A DNA stretch of 8,722 nt. Origin: Verrucolacustris sp044348085. GTDB taxonomy: Bacteria; Verrucomicrobiota; Verrucomicrobiia; Methylacidiphilales; Verrucolacustridaceae. The position numbers and the translations under genes are program-made. Positions 1 to 6,395 of this stretch are shown here, in pieces; the first letter of the stretch is position 1; every line of letters begins with the position of its first letter. The stretch lies in the NCBI GenBank assembly GCA_044348085.1, contig JBIKTM010000040.1, forward strand, positions 1 to 8,722, read 5' to 3'. Under the pieces are notes generated by a model. It worked only from the letters and a program-made list of their open reading frames with translations. It was not told the origin of the DNA and made no database searches.

Positions 1-388
1 GGCCAAGAAGAATGACCGTGGCGGCCGAGTGGGTTCGGGTATGTGTTAGGGTGACGAGTGAGCGGGTTACTCCTCGGTTTTTTGCAAGCTGGGCACCTTG
101 GCTGTGGAAGCGAAGGAGAGGTTCTCCATGGGATTGGCGCTCGATTTCCATTCCTAGCCAAGGCAAGGATTGTCCAATTCCCGTGCCAAAAGCTTTGGAA
201 GCGGCTTCCTTCGCGGCAAATCGGGCGGCGAGTGGGACGGCAGGACGGGATTGAGAACGGGCATATTCGATTTCCGCAGGGTGAAAAATCTTTTGGAGGA
301 ACCGATCCCCATATCGATTGAAGGATTCCTCGATCCGGTCGATTTCGACCAGATCCATACCAAGGCCGAGGATTCGTTCGGGATTCAT
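1..388 (-). CDS. acpS: Holo-[acyl-carrier-protein] synthase AcpS (3' end cut by window edge)
   Basis: AcpS transfers the 4'-phosphopantetheine arm from coenzyme A to a serine of apo-acyl carrier protein, activating it for fatty acid synthesis in the cytoplasm. Reading the minus strand from the ATG at 388 gives 129 uninterrupted codons to the window edge, about the usual length of the family (roughly 120-130 residues), so only the last few residues can be missing. Family motifs are clear: GLGMDLVEIDRI at residues 8-19 holds the Mg-binding Asp12, ARFAAKEAASKAFGTGIG at 55-72 holds Lys60 and the second metal ligand Glu61, and the C-terminal LTHTRTHSAATVILL matches the conserved end strand. The ATG overlaps the pdxJ TGA as ATGA and has no Shine-Dalgarno sequence, so translation by reinitiation from pdxJ is likely. 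The pdxJ-acpS pair is a common arrangement in bacteria. The identification is firm. Confidence 0.95.
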   Translation of the reverse strand, partial: MNPERILGLGMDLVEIDRIEESFNRYGDRFLQKIFHPAEIEYARSQSRPAVPLAARFAAKEAASKAFGTGIGQSLPWLGMEIERQSHGEPLLRFHSQGAQLAKNRGVTRSLVTLTHTRTHSAATVILLG

Positions 389-1122
389 TTCTTTTTGATG
401 GCTAGAAGAAAGTCCCGGACGCTCTGTTCAAGACCAACGTTGATGGCGTGGGAAACCAAAGAGTGCCCGATGTTCAGCGTATGAAGGTGAGGTAGGGAAA
501 GAAGTTCGGGTAAGTTCGAAAGGCGAAGTCCGTGGCCAGCGTTGACTTGTATTTTTAGGCTGTGGGCCTGCTCTGCGGCAGATCTGAGTTGGTCTAAAGC
601 GGCAGGTCGATCCGCCGGGTTAGCGTCGGCAAATCGACCCGTGTGCAGTTCGATGACCGAGGCTTGGAGGGTGGCGGCGGCATCGATTTGGCGGGGGTCG
701 GGATCGAGAAAGAGGCTCGTGATAATCTTGGCTTGGGTGAGTTTTTCGATGATGGGACCAAGAGTTTGGATTTGGTTGGCGGCGTTGAGGCCGCCCTCGG
801 TGGTGACTTCGGCTCGGTTTTCGGGGACGAGGCAGACTTCGGCAGGCTGGAGGCGGAGAGCGAACTGCAGCATCGCAGGGGTAGCAGCCATTTCGAGGTT
901 GAGCTTTTCGCGGCACTCGTGGCCGAGTCGGAGAACGTCGTCGTCTTGGATGTGGCGGCGGTCCTCACGTAGGTGGACGGTAATTGAGTGAGCTCCTGCG
1001 GATAGGCAGGTACGGGCGAGAGAGACGGGATCGGGCTCTGGGATTACACCTGGAATCGGGACGCGGTACCTCGCCTGACGAAGGGTGGCGAGGTGATCAA
1101 TGTTTACGCCGAGTCGAATCAC
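385..1122 (-). CDS. pdxJ: Pyridoxine 5'-phosphate synthase PdxJ
   Basis: PdxJ condenses 1-deoxy-D-xylulose 5-phosphate with 3-amino-1-hydroxyacetone 1-phosphate to form pyridoxine 5'-phosphate, the last ring-closing step of the DXP-dependent vitamin B6 pathway. The 245-residue product has the normal family length and a TIM-barrel pattern. Visible motifs are GVNIDHLATLRQAR at 5-18, HLREDRRHIQDDDV at 50-63 (catalytic/phosphate-contact His50, Arg52), NLEMAAT at 75-81 (catalytic Glu77), CLVPENRAEVTTEGGL at 97-112, SLFLDPDP at 136-143, ELHTG at 159-163 (Glu159), VNAGHGL at 193-199 (His197), and LNIGHSLVSHA at 216-226. The start is GTG at 1122, preceded by AGGA 7 nt upstream; the ATG two bases earlier runs straight into TGA and cannot be the start. 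The gene lies 58 nt behind the pseudopilin gene and overlaps acpS by 4 nt. Confidence 0.98.
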   Translation of the reverse strand: MIRLGVNIDHLATLRQARYRVPIPGVIPEPDPVSLARTCLSAGAHSITVHLREDRRHIQDDDVLRLGHECREKLNLEMAATPAMLQFALRLQPAEVCLVPENRAEVTTEGGLNAANQIQTLGPIIEKLTQAKIITSLFLDPDPRQIDAAATLQASVIELHTGRFADANPADRPAALDQLRSAAEQAHSLKIQVNAGHGLRLSNLPELLSLPHLHTLNIGHSLVSHAINVGLEQSVRDFLLAIKKK

Positions 1123-1129
1123 ATCTTTA

Positions 1130-1133
1130 TCCT
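1130..1133 (-). promoter_or_regulatory. Ribosome binding site of pdxJ
   Basis: AGGA on the minus strand lies 7 nt upstream of the GTG at 1122. It supports that GTG as the start over the overlapping ATG at 1124-1122, which is followed directly by a stop. Confidence 0.6.
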
Positions 1134-1180
1134 ATCGCAAATATCGACCGGAGTTGAGGATTTTTGAGTTTGTAAAAAGA

Positions 1181-1750
1181 TTATTTATAGGTGGGTTTAT
1201 TGGTTCTGCTGTAAACCGTGTTGTCAGCTCGTAATCCGTTGAATCCATATCCGTCCGAGTGAACATCGGAAGCGTCCCAAGCTAAGGTCAAACGACGAAA
1301 AGGTATTTCAAATGTTCCGTTGCGGCCGTAGATAGTCGCCGTTCCTGGAGCGGCTTCCTCATCCGAGGAGAACGGCAGGTACTCATAGCTATTCGTGTAT
1401 TTTCGGTAGTAGCTTTCTTTGCTGCGCAGATCAGCTGGGCAAGCGAGAACCTTGGCGGTCAATCCATAAGGGCTTAAAGCACCTAGGAGGTTTGTCGCGC
1501 CTTCATTTGTGAAGACTTGCGCGCCCCATGGGTTGTTAATACTTGGGAATTTGTTTCCGTTGTCTGGAACGTAGAGCCAAACGGCGGTGCCGATTTGGCG
1601 AAGGTTCGATTGGCAGGCGGTGGTCTCTGCTTTCGCTCGCACTCTTTGGAGGGAGGGGGAGATCATGCCGGCCAACATGGCAATGATAGTGATGACGGTA
1701 AGGAGCTCGACCAAAGTGAAGGCATTTCTACGTCGGAGTGCTCGAAGCAT
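1181..1750 (-). CDS. Prepilin-type N-terminal cleavage/methylation protein (type II secretion-like pseudopilin, H-X9-DG-like)
   Basis: This is a 189-residue type IV pilin-like protein, expected to be cut and N-methylated by a prepilin peptidase and assembled in the inner membrane. The short basic leader MLRALRRRNA is followed by FTLVELLTVITIIAMLAGMI. Cleavage is predicted after Ala10, giving Phe+1 and the hallmark Glu+5 (Glu15), with the hydrophobic helix spanning about 11-30. The globular part carries two cysteines (Cys46 in ACQSNLRQIG, Cys104 in LACPADLRS), a pattern seen in the large pseudopilin class annotated with an H-X9-DG C-terminal motif. The C-terminal segment around 163-180 (VHSDGYGFNGLRADNTVY) resembles that motif but is degenerate, with Asp-Asn in place of Asp-Gly. 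Its ATG is 7 nt after the stop of the STN-like gene. A G-rich SD-like tract at 1762-1769 lies 11 nt upstream of that ATG and may be paired in a hairpin. No secretion ATPase or secretin gene is in the window. The family assignment is sure; the substrate or role is unknown. Confidence 0.9.
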   Translation of the reverse strand: MLRALRRRNAFTLVELLTVITIIAMLAGMISPSLQRVRAKAETTACQSNLRQIGTAVWLYVPDNGNKFPSINNPWGAQVFTNEGATNLLGALSPYGLTAKVLACPADLRSKESYYRKYTNSYEYLPFSSDEEAAPGTATIYGRNGTFEIPFRRLTLAWDASDVHSDGYGFNGLRADNTVYSRTNKPTYK

Positions 1751-1767
1751 GGAGGGTTTAGCCCCCC
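1751..1767 (-). promoter_or_regulatory. Potential hairpin spanning the STN-like stop codon and the pseudopilin start region
   Basis: On the minus strand GGGGGG (1767-1762) can pair with CCCTCC (1756-1751): five G-C pairs and one G-U pair. The 5-nt loop CTAAA contains the TAA stop of the upstream gene, and the stem ends directly before the pseudopilin ATG. The G-tract is also the only SD-like sequence, so pairing would hide it until a ribosome finishing the upstream gene opens the stem. The pairing is read from sequence; its role in translational coupling is inference. Confidence 0.45.
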
Positions 1768-2777
1768 TTCTGAGAAGAGCGGCGTTCGACGTACCGTTGG
1801 TAGCGTTGGGATCTTTGTTCGGGGCTCATTTTGCGCATGGCACGGGAGAATCCTTCGCCCGCACGTTCGGCACGCGCGGGATCGTTCATGATTTCCTGTC
1901 CTTTCTTGTCTCTCTCCCCCTCTGTGGTTAATGATGACCATTCACGGTATTGGCGGACTGATTCTTGGGCGGCTTGTCGGGCGTCTCCTTGTTCGGACGA
2001 GGGAAGGGAACGGATTCGGGATTCGAGGCGGGCGAGAAGCGCATCGGGGGGAAGGTCGGCAGGTTCTGTCCATCGGAGAGTGCCGCGGTTTGCCTCTTGG
2101 GTGGACGGGGGAGTCCCAGGACCATCTCGTTCGGAACGAGCTGGAAGAAGGTAGACAAGTTGGGCTTCGCCACCTGCACTTTTGGCTAATTTGGGAATCG
2201 AGGTCGATATGGGGCCCGACGAGGGGGATTTTTTCAAAGTTGGATTCCAGGATTGGGGAATGAGGAGCCGAACTTCCGTGTTTTGTGCGGCATGTTCAAG
2301 AAGGGGTAGGAGTTGAAGGGGCAGTTGGGGGGAGGGGCTCCAGACCTGTTCTCTGGGGTCTCGGTCGATGGGAAGGGAGCTACTAGCACCACGAAAAAGC
2401 CAAGGCGTTCGATACTCGATTGAGAGAGTGCCTGAATCAGTTTTTGGGTTGGGAAGAGTGGATAGAAGATTTTTCATGGAGGCGTTGTCTGGAGCGAGGA
2501 TCACAGCGAGGGATCCACGGGATTCGGCCGCGGCTTGGAGAGCCTCAAGAGCTTCGACCACAGGGACGCGGCGGACTTGGATGGTTATTGGAGTGTTTAA
2601 ATCGATATCGGTGATGATTTTGAGTTTCGATTGGCTGGTGAATGATCGAAGGACGATGGAGAGAGGTTTTTTGTCAAAGACCAGTGTGATGGTGCCCCAG
2701 CCTTGAGCGATCCAAAGCCCGACCCATGTTAGGGCGAGGATACCGACAACAGAGAGGAGAAGTTTAGGACGGGTCAC
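1758..2777 (-). CDS. Membrane-anchored protein with secretin/TonB N-terminal (STN)-like domain
   Basis: This gene of unassigned function is predicted to encode 339 residues from a GTG at 2777. Residues 1-5 are short and basic and are followed by a hydrophobic segment at about 6-25 (LLLSVVGILALTWVGLWIA), a signal anchor or uncleaved signal peptide. Residues 30-96 (FDKKPLSIVLRSF, then ITDIDLNTPITIQVRRVPVVEALEAL, then a closing LAVILAP) have the layout of the small STN domain of secretins and TonB-dependent receptors. A second, weaker stretch of similar layout lies at about 161-213 (LQLLPLLEHAAQNTEVRLLI to AQLVYLLPA). The region 246-339 is highly charged and helical, ending in a segment with MSPEQRSQRYQRYVERR. 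The reading frame stays open upstream to an ATG at 3020, but that start would overlap the divergent SNF2 gene by 107 nt and place unlikely sequence before the anchor, so GTG 2777 is preferred. A periplasmic or envelope role beside the pseudopilin is inferred. It is not a full secretin because no C-terminal beta-barrel domain is present. Confidence 0.7.
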   Translation of the reverse strand: MTRPKLLLSVVGILALTWVGLWIAQGWGTITLVFDKKPLSIVLRSFTSQSKLKIITDIDLNTPITIQVRRVPVVEALEALQAAAESRGSLAVILAPDNASMKNLLSTLPNPKTDSGTLSIEYRTPWLFRGASSSLPIDRDPREQVWSPSPQLPLQLLPLLEHAAQNTEVRLLIPQSWNPTLKKSPSSGPISTSIPKLAKSAGGEAQLVYLLPARSERDGPGTPPSTQEANRGTLRWTEPADLPPDALLARLESRIRSLPSSEQGDARQAAQESVRQYREWSSLTTEGERDKKGQEIMNDPARAERAGEGFSRAMRKMSPEQRSQRYQRYVERRSSQKGG

Positions 2778-2790
2778 AGGCTCAAATAAG

Positions 2791-2796
2791 ATATTA
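2791..2796 (-). promoter_or_regulatory. Candidate -10 box for the STN-like gene operon
   Basis: TAATAT on the minus strand lies 14 nt upstream of the GTG at 2777 and is close to the TATAAT consensus. No good -35 hexamer sits at 16-19 nt upstream. If used, transcription would begin about 7 nt before the start codon. This is a weak call based on one hexamer. Confidence 0.25.
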
Positions 2797-2875
2797 CAGC
2801 ACAAACAGGAGGTGGAAAGAGTTGAAGATGGAGAAAAGTTGTTCCCAAGGAAGGCACAGGGGTGGGAGGGTGAGA

Positions 2876-2905
2876 TTGCCTGCGCTTGTCGGTTTTTCTT
2901 ATGAT
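2876..2905 (+). promoter_or_regulatory. Candidate sigma-70-type promoter for the SNF2 gene
   Basis: TTGCCT (2876-2881, 4 of 6 to TTGACA) and TATGAT (2900-2905, 5 of 6 to TATAAT) are separated by 18 nt. The expected transcription start, 6-8 nt after the -10 box, falls at about 2911-2913, against the ATG at 2914. No clear Shine-Dalgarno sequence precedes that ATG, so a leaderless or nearly leaderless mRNA would fit. Confidence 0.45.
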
Positions 2906-2913
2906 TTAAGAGT

Positions 2914-5900
2914 ATGTCGGAAAATAGTTCGGTGCCGTCGGTACTCACAAAAGAGATGTTGCTCGAAATCGGGGGATGGAGGGCGATGCAGGAGGGGCGT
3001 TCGCTATGGGAAGCAGGCAAAGTTATGTCCGTGGATTGGGTAGATCCGATGCTTGGGGGTGTGGTGCAGGCGGGGACTGGAACCGTGAATGCGCGACTGA
3101 AACTAGGAAAGAGACTTTCGGATGTAGAGAATCTGTGTAGCTGCCGTCAGGCGCGGGAGTACGGGACGGTATGTCCTCATGTCATCGCCCTAAGTTTAAA
3201 ATATTTGGAAAAAAATGGTAAGGCGGCTGGTGGGCCAGTCCATCGGCCGAATGGAGCTGTTGCTGGGCCTGTTGCGGCGGCGGCACGAGCTGTAGCGCCG
3301 CGATTCCCGCGTGTATTGGGGCAGTTGGCGGGCAAAGGATCCAAGCCTCTTTCCTTGGAAGTGCATCTTCCTTTGGAACTGGGCAAGGCGTGGAGGGCAG
3401 GAAAGATCCCGCTTACGGTTGAGGCCTCGGTGGATGGTGGGCCGACAAAAAGTTTGGATGCGGTGTCGGTCGAGAAGGTGGAGCCTTATATAGTGGATGA
3501 GTCGGATGCAGTGCTTCTCTCGATGCTGGAAAAAATGGATGGAGCGTCGGTGCATGGAGAGGCTGAGTTAAGTGCAGCGGACCGAGATTTATTTTTTCCG
3601 ATTCTTTTAGGGCATCCCAGAGTTTTTGTTGGCCGAAAAAAACATCTGATTGTATCGCGTGCGCTGGAGGGAACACGGTTGAAGGCGGAACTGGATCAGG
3701 AGGGTGTTTTGCATATGGAGTTAGAGGAAGCACCTCCTGGGCCTCCGGGAAGTGAGGTTTTTGAAGGGAGCCATGGGCGATGGCGCTTTGCAGGCGATCA
3801 TCTGGAGTTGTTGGATAGTCTGCCTGCTGCGTACGAGGGTTTGAGGAAGGGTGGGAGGTCGGTTTCTCGTGAAGGAATGGCGACCTTTTTGCAGAGGGAG
3901 ATGCCCCTCTTAGAGCGTCATGTGCGAGTGGAAGCGGGGGAGAGGTTGCGCGGGCTACAATTTGATACGGTAGCTCCCAAGATTCGAGTGGAACTGGATG
4001 GACTCCTTTCTGGAATCAGTTGTCAGTTAGAGGCGGTGTATGGAAAGGAGTCCCATATTTTAACGGGGATGCCTGGGCAGAATGAAGGAATGGATGCGTG
4101 GATGCCGGATGGTGCAGATCCGAAGAGATATCGGGTCCGGGGTAGGGCGATGGAGCGAACGGCACAACGAGAGCTGTTAGCGGCAGGTTTTCTACCCGGG
4201 CAGCGTGCGGCGGAGCGGTACACTTTGGCGGGAGAGGGAAAGGTGGGGGCATTCTTGGCTAATATTTTGCCCCGTTGGAGGCAGAAGTGGGATGTGAAGG
4301 TCACGCCGAGGATGGAGTCGTTGCTGAGCCGATGTGATTATGTGGCGCCCGAGGTGACATTAAAGGATACGGGTGGGTCTTGGTTGACAGTGGAGGTGGA
4401 TTTTCGATCCGGGGCAGGAAGCAGTGCACTTTCTCCAGCTGAGGTGCAAAGACTTCTTCAAACGGGGCAGAGCCACCATCGTCTTGCGGGAGGACGAATC
4501 GCTCTGGTGCCCACGGATGATGTGGCCGAGTTTCAGGAGGTTTTGAAGGATTGTCAGGTTCGAAACGACGGCACGCGATACAAGTTGGAGAAGAGGTTCC
4601 GTGGATATTTTGGGGAGGCGATTCGGGGCACGGGTTGGGTCGTCAGTGGTAAATCCAACTGGAAACCTCCAGCTGAGGTGATTGCGTATGAAGAGGCCAA
4701 ACTTCCCGACCGATTGGCGAATATTGTGCGACCTTATCAGAGGGAGGGAATCGGATGGTTGCTTTACTTGGCAAAGAATCATTTTGGCGGGGTGTTGGCG
4801 GATGAGATGGGATTAGGAAAAACTTTGCAGACATTGGCGTTCCTTGAACTTCGGAGAGCACAAAATAAGACGAAGTTACCAGGCTTGGTGATTTGCCCGA
4901 CGAGCCTGGTCATGAACTGGGTGGACGAGGCAAAGAAGTTTGCCCCTAGCCTGAAGGTGTTGGCCTTACATGGAGCTGGAAGAAAAACCCTGCTCAATAA
5001 AATTCCAGATCACGACCTAGTCGTCACTAGTTATGCGCTTCTGCGGAGGGATATTGCGGAGTATGAGAAACTGGAGTTCGACGCAGTGATTCTCGATGAA
5101 GCGCAAAATATCAAGAACCGAACCAGTCAGACTGCGGTCTCGGTAAAGAAGCTGGTGAGTGAGCATCGAATGGTTCTGACAGGAACTCCCTTAGAGAATT
5201 CCCTGTTAGATCTGTGGTCGATCTACGATTTCTTGATGCCCGGATATTTGGGAACAGCAACGGATTTCCGAGATCGTTATGAGATTCCTGTAGCCAAGTT
5301 GGGTGACGAAAAAGCACAGCAGAGGTTGCGTCATCGAGTGAGGCCATTTCTTCTGCGTAGAACCAAAGCAGAAGTGGCCAAGGACCTGCCCGCCAAGATT
5401 GAGCAGATTGCGTACTGTGAACTCACGGATGAGCAGAAAGGGGTGTATCAGCAGATTTTGGAAGAGGGGCGAAAGCAGGTCAGCGAACTTTCGGGCAAGG
5501 CGTCGGGTGGGCGGGATCGGATTGCTGTTCTTACTGTACTGATGCGGTTGCGACAGGCGTGCTGTCACTTGGGTTTGTTGCCGCATCCTGGAGCAGGAGC
5601 GAAAGTGTGGAGCGAACCTTCGGGAAAAATGGAGTACTTTTTAGATCGATTGGAAGAGGCGATTTCAGGTGGGCATCGAATTCTAGTTTTCAGCCAATTT
5701 GTATCGATGTTAAAGATCGTGCAGGAGGAGCTGCGAAAACGAAAGACCCCTTTCTGTTATTTGGACGGAGGAACCTTGGATCGAGCTGGAGAAGTGAATC
5801 GGTTTCAGCGAAATCATGATATTCCTGTTTTCTTGATTAGTTTGAAGGCGGGAGGCACTGGCTTGAATTTAACGGGGGCGGATACCGTGATCCACTTTGA

Positions 5901-6126
5901 TCCTTGGTGGAATCCTGCTGTAGAGGATCAAGCGACGGCTCGGGCACACCGCATTGGACAGAACAAGATCGTAAGCTCCTACAAACTAATTGCTCGGGAC
6001 ACGGTAGAGGAAAAAATTGTACGGCTACAGGAGCGGAAAAAGGAGCTGTTCCGGGGGACATTGGTGAGCGAGGAGGATTTCGTACGAGGGTTAGATTGGG
6101 CGGAGTTACAGGAGCTGTTGAATTAG
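2914..6126 (+). CDS. SWIM zinc-finger SNF2-family helicase-like ATPase
   Basis: This is a 1070-residue bacterial SNF2-family, superfamily 2 DNA translocase, expected to hydrolyse ATP and move along double-stranded DNA to remodel bound protein or polymerase complexes. An N-terminal SWIM zinc finger is visible as Cys75-X-Cys77 ... Cys87-X-His89, followed by an Ala/Pro/Gly-rich linker at about 103-130. Residues around 350-580 fit the bacterial SNF2-associated region. The ATPase core begins near 605 (RPYQREGIGWLLYL). It contains Walker A DEMGLGKT at 630-637, ICPTSLVMNW at 660-669, Walker B DEAQ at 728-731, TGTPLEN at 756-762, and RPFLLRRTK at 810-818. The second lobe has ILVFSQF at 923-929, SLKAGGTGLNL at 976-986, FDPWWNP at 995-1001 and the arginine-finger motif ATARAHRIGQ at 1007-1016. 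All catalytic residues appear intact and the C-terminus (LDWAELQELLN) is a normal family ending. It is transcribed alone, divergent from the STN-like gene. No methyltransferase, nuclease or other defence partner lies beside it. Confidence 0.95.
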   Translation: MSENSSVPSVLTKEMLLEIGGWRAMQEGRSLWEAGKVMSVDWVDPMLGGVVQAGTGTVNARLKLGKRLSDVENLCSCRQAREYGTVCPHVIALSLKYLEKNGKAAGGPVHRPNGAVAGPVAAAARAVAPRFPRVLGQLAGKGSKPLSLEVHLPLELGKAWRAGKIPLTVEASVDGGPTKSLDAVSVEKVEPYIVDESDAVLLSMLEKMDGASVHGEAELSAADRDLFFPILLGHPRVFVGRKKHLIVSRALEGTRLKAELDQEGVLHMELEEAPPGPPGSEVFEGSHGRWRFAGDHLELLDSLPAAYEGLRKGGRSVSREGMATFLQREMPLLERHVRVEAGERLRGLQFDTVAPKIRVELDGLLSGISCQLEAVYGKESHILTGMPGQNEGMDAWMPDGADPKRYRVRGRAMERTAQRELLAAGFLPGQRAAERYTLAGEGKVGAFLANILPRWRQKWDVKVTPRMESLLSRCDYVAPEVTLKDTGGSWLTVEVDFRSGAGSSALSPAEVQRLLQTGQSHHRLAGGRIALVPTDDVAEFQEVLKDCQVRNDGTRYKLEKRFRGYFGEAIRGTGWVVSGKSNWKPPAEVIAYEEAKLPDRLANIVRPYQREGIGWLLYLAKNHFGGVLADEMGLGKTLQTLAFLELRRAQNKTKLPGLVICPTSLVMNWVDEAKKFAPSLKVLALHGAGRKTLLNKIPDHDLVVTSYALLRRDIAEYEKLEFDAVILDEAQNIKNRTSQTAVSVKKLVSEHRMVLTGTPLENSLLDLWSIYDFLMPGYLGTATDFRDRYEIPVAKLGDEKAQQRLRHRVRPFLLRRTKAEVAKDLPAKIEQIAYCELTDEQKGVYQQILEEGRKQVSELSGKASGGRDRIAVLTVLMRLRQACCHLGLLPHPGAGAKVWSEPSGKMEYFLDRLEEAISGGHRILVFSQFVSMLKIVQEELRKRKTPFCYLDGGTLDRAGEVNRFQRNHDIPVFLISLKAGGTGLNLTGADTVIHFDPWWNPAVEDQATARAHRIGQNKIVSSYKLIARDTVEEKIVRLQERKKELFRGTLVSEEDFVRGLDWAELQELLN

Positions 6127-6395
6127 GCTGCCCCGCTTGGGCGAGTGACGAGAAAAACCGATCGGATGGCCGAGACGGCGGGTGGCCTCCTTTTGAAAGG
6201 TTGTAAGGAACTTTGTTTGTTGATGTGCCTGAATCAGGTGAAGATTGGAATCTGGTTTGATGATTCCGCGTGGTTTGGCGGTGCATGAGATTTCACCATC
6301 CCATGTGACGATCGCTTAGGCTTTATCCTAGGCCGAAAGGTATTTACAGAAAAGCGTGTCGCTTGCCTGTGCGAATGGCGGACTGGAAAAAGAAG
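6127..6395. other. Convergent intergenic region with short inverted repeats
   Basis: This 269-nt stretch separates the SNF2 gene from the convergent SMP-30 gene. It holds several small inverted repeats: CCTGAATCAGG at 6228-6238, GGAATC/GATTCC with a 9-nt loop at 6247-6267, GCTTAGG/CCTAGGC with a 6-nt loop at 6314-6333, and AAGCG/CGCTT with a 3-nt loop at 6352-6364. None is followed by a T-run on either strand, so no intrinsic terminator can be called. No tRNA or convincing gene was seen. Confidence 0.5.
6314..6333. other. Short stem-loop between convergent genes
   Basis: GCTTAGG and CCTAGGC form a 7-bp stem with one G-U pair and the 6-nt loop CTTTAT. It is the longest hairpin found between the convergent genes and could be a transcript-end structure for either gene, but it lacks a U-tract. 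The structure is visible; a role is not shown. Confidence 0.3.

Noticed and set aside
154..363. A 69-codon minus-strand ORF
   Set aside because: It is a different frame inside acpS, whose own frame carries all family motifs from the ATG at 388.
2778..3020. An 81-codon upstream extension of the STN-like gene to an ATG at 3020
   Set aside because: It would overlap the well-supported SNF2 coding start by 107 nt, and the added residues (Ser/Pro/Cys-rich) show no domain and would bury the membrane anchor. GTG 2777 directly before the anchor is more natural.
2914..6126. SNF2 gene as part of a DISARM-like or other defence island
   Set aside because: No methyltransferase, DUF1998, phospholipase D or other partner gene is present and the neighbours are biosynthetic or catabolic.
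5837..6286. A 149-codon minus-strand ORF
   Set aside because: Two thirds of it is antisense to the conserved SNF2 C-terminal lobe and its product is low-complexity Pro/Ser-rich with no recognisable domain.
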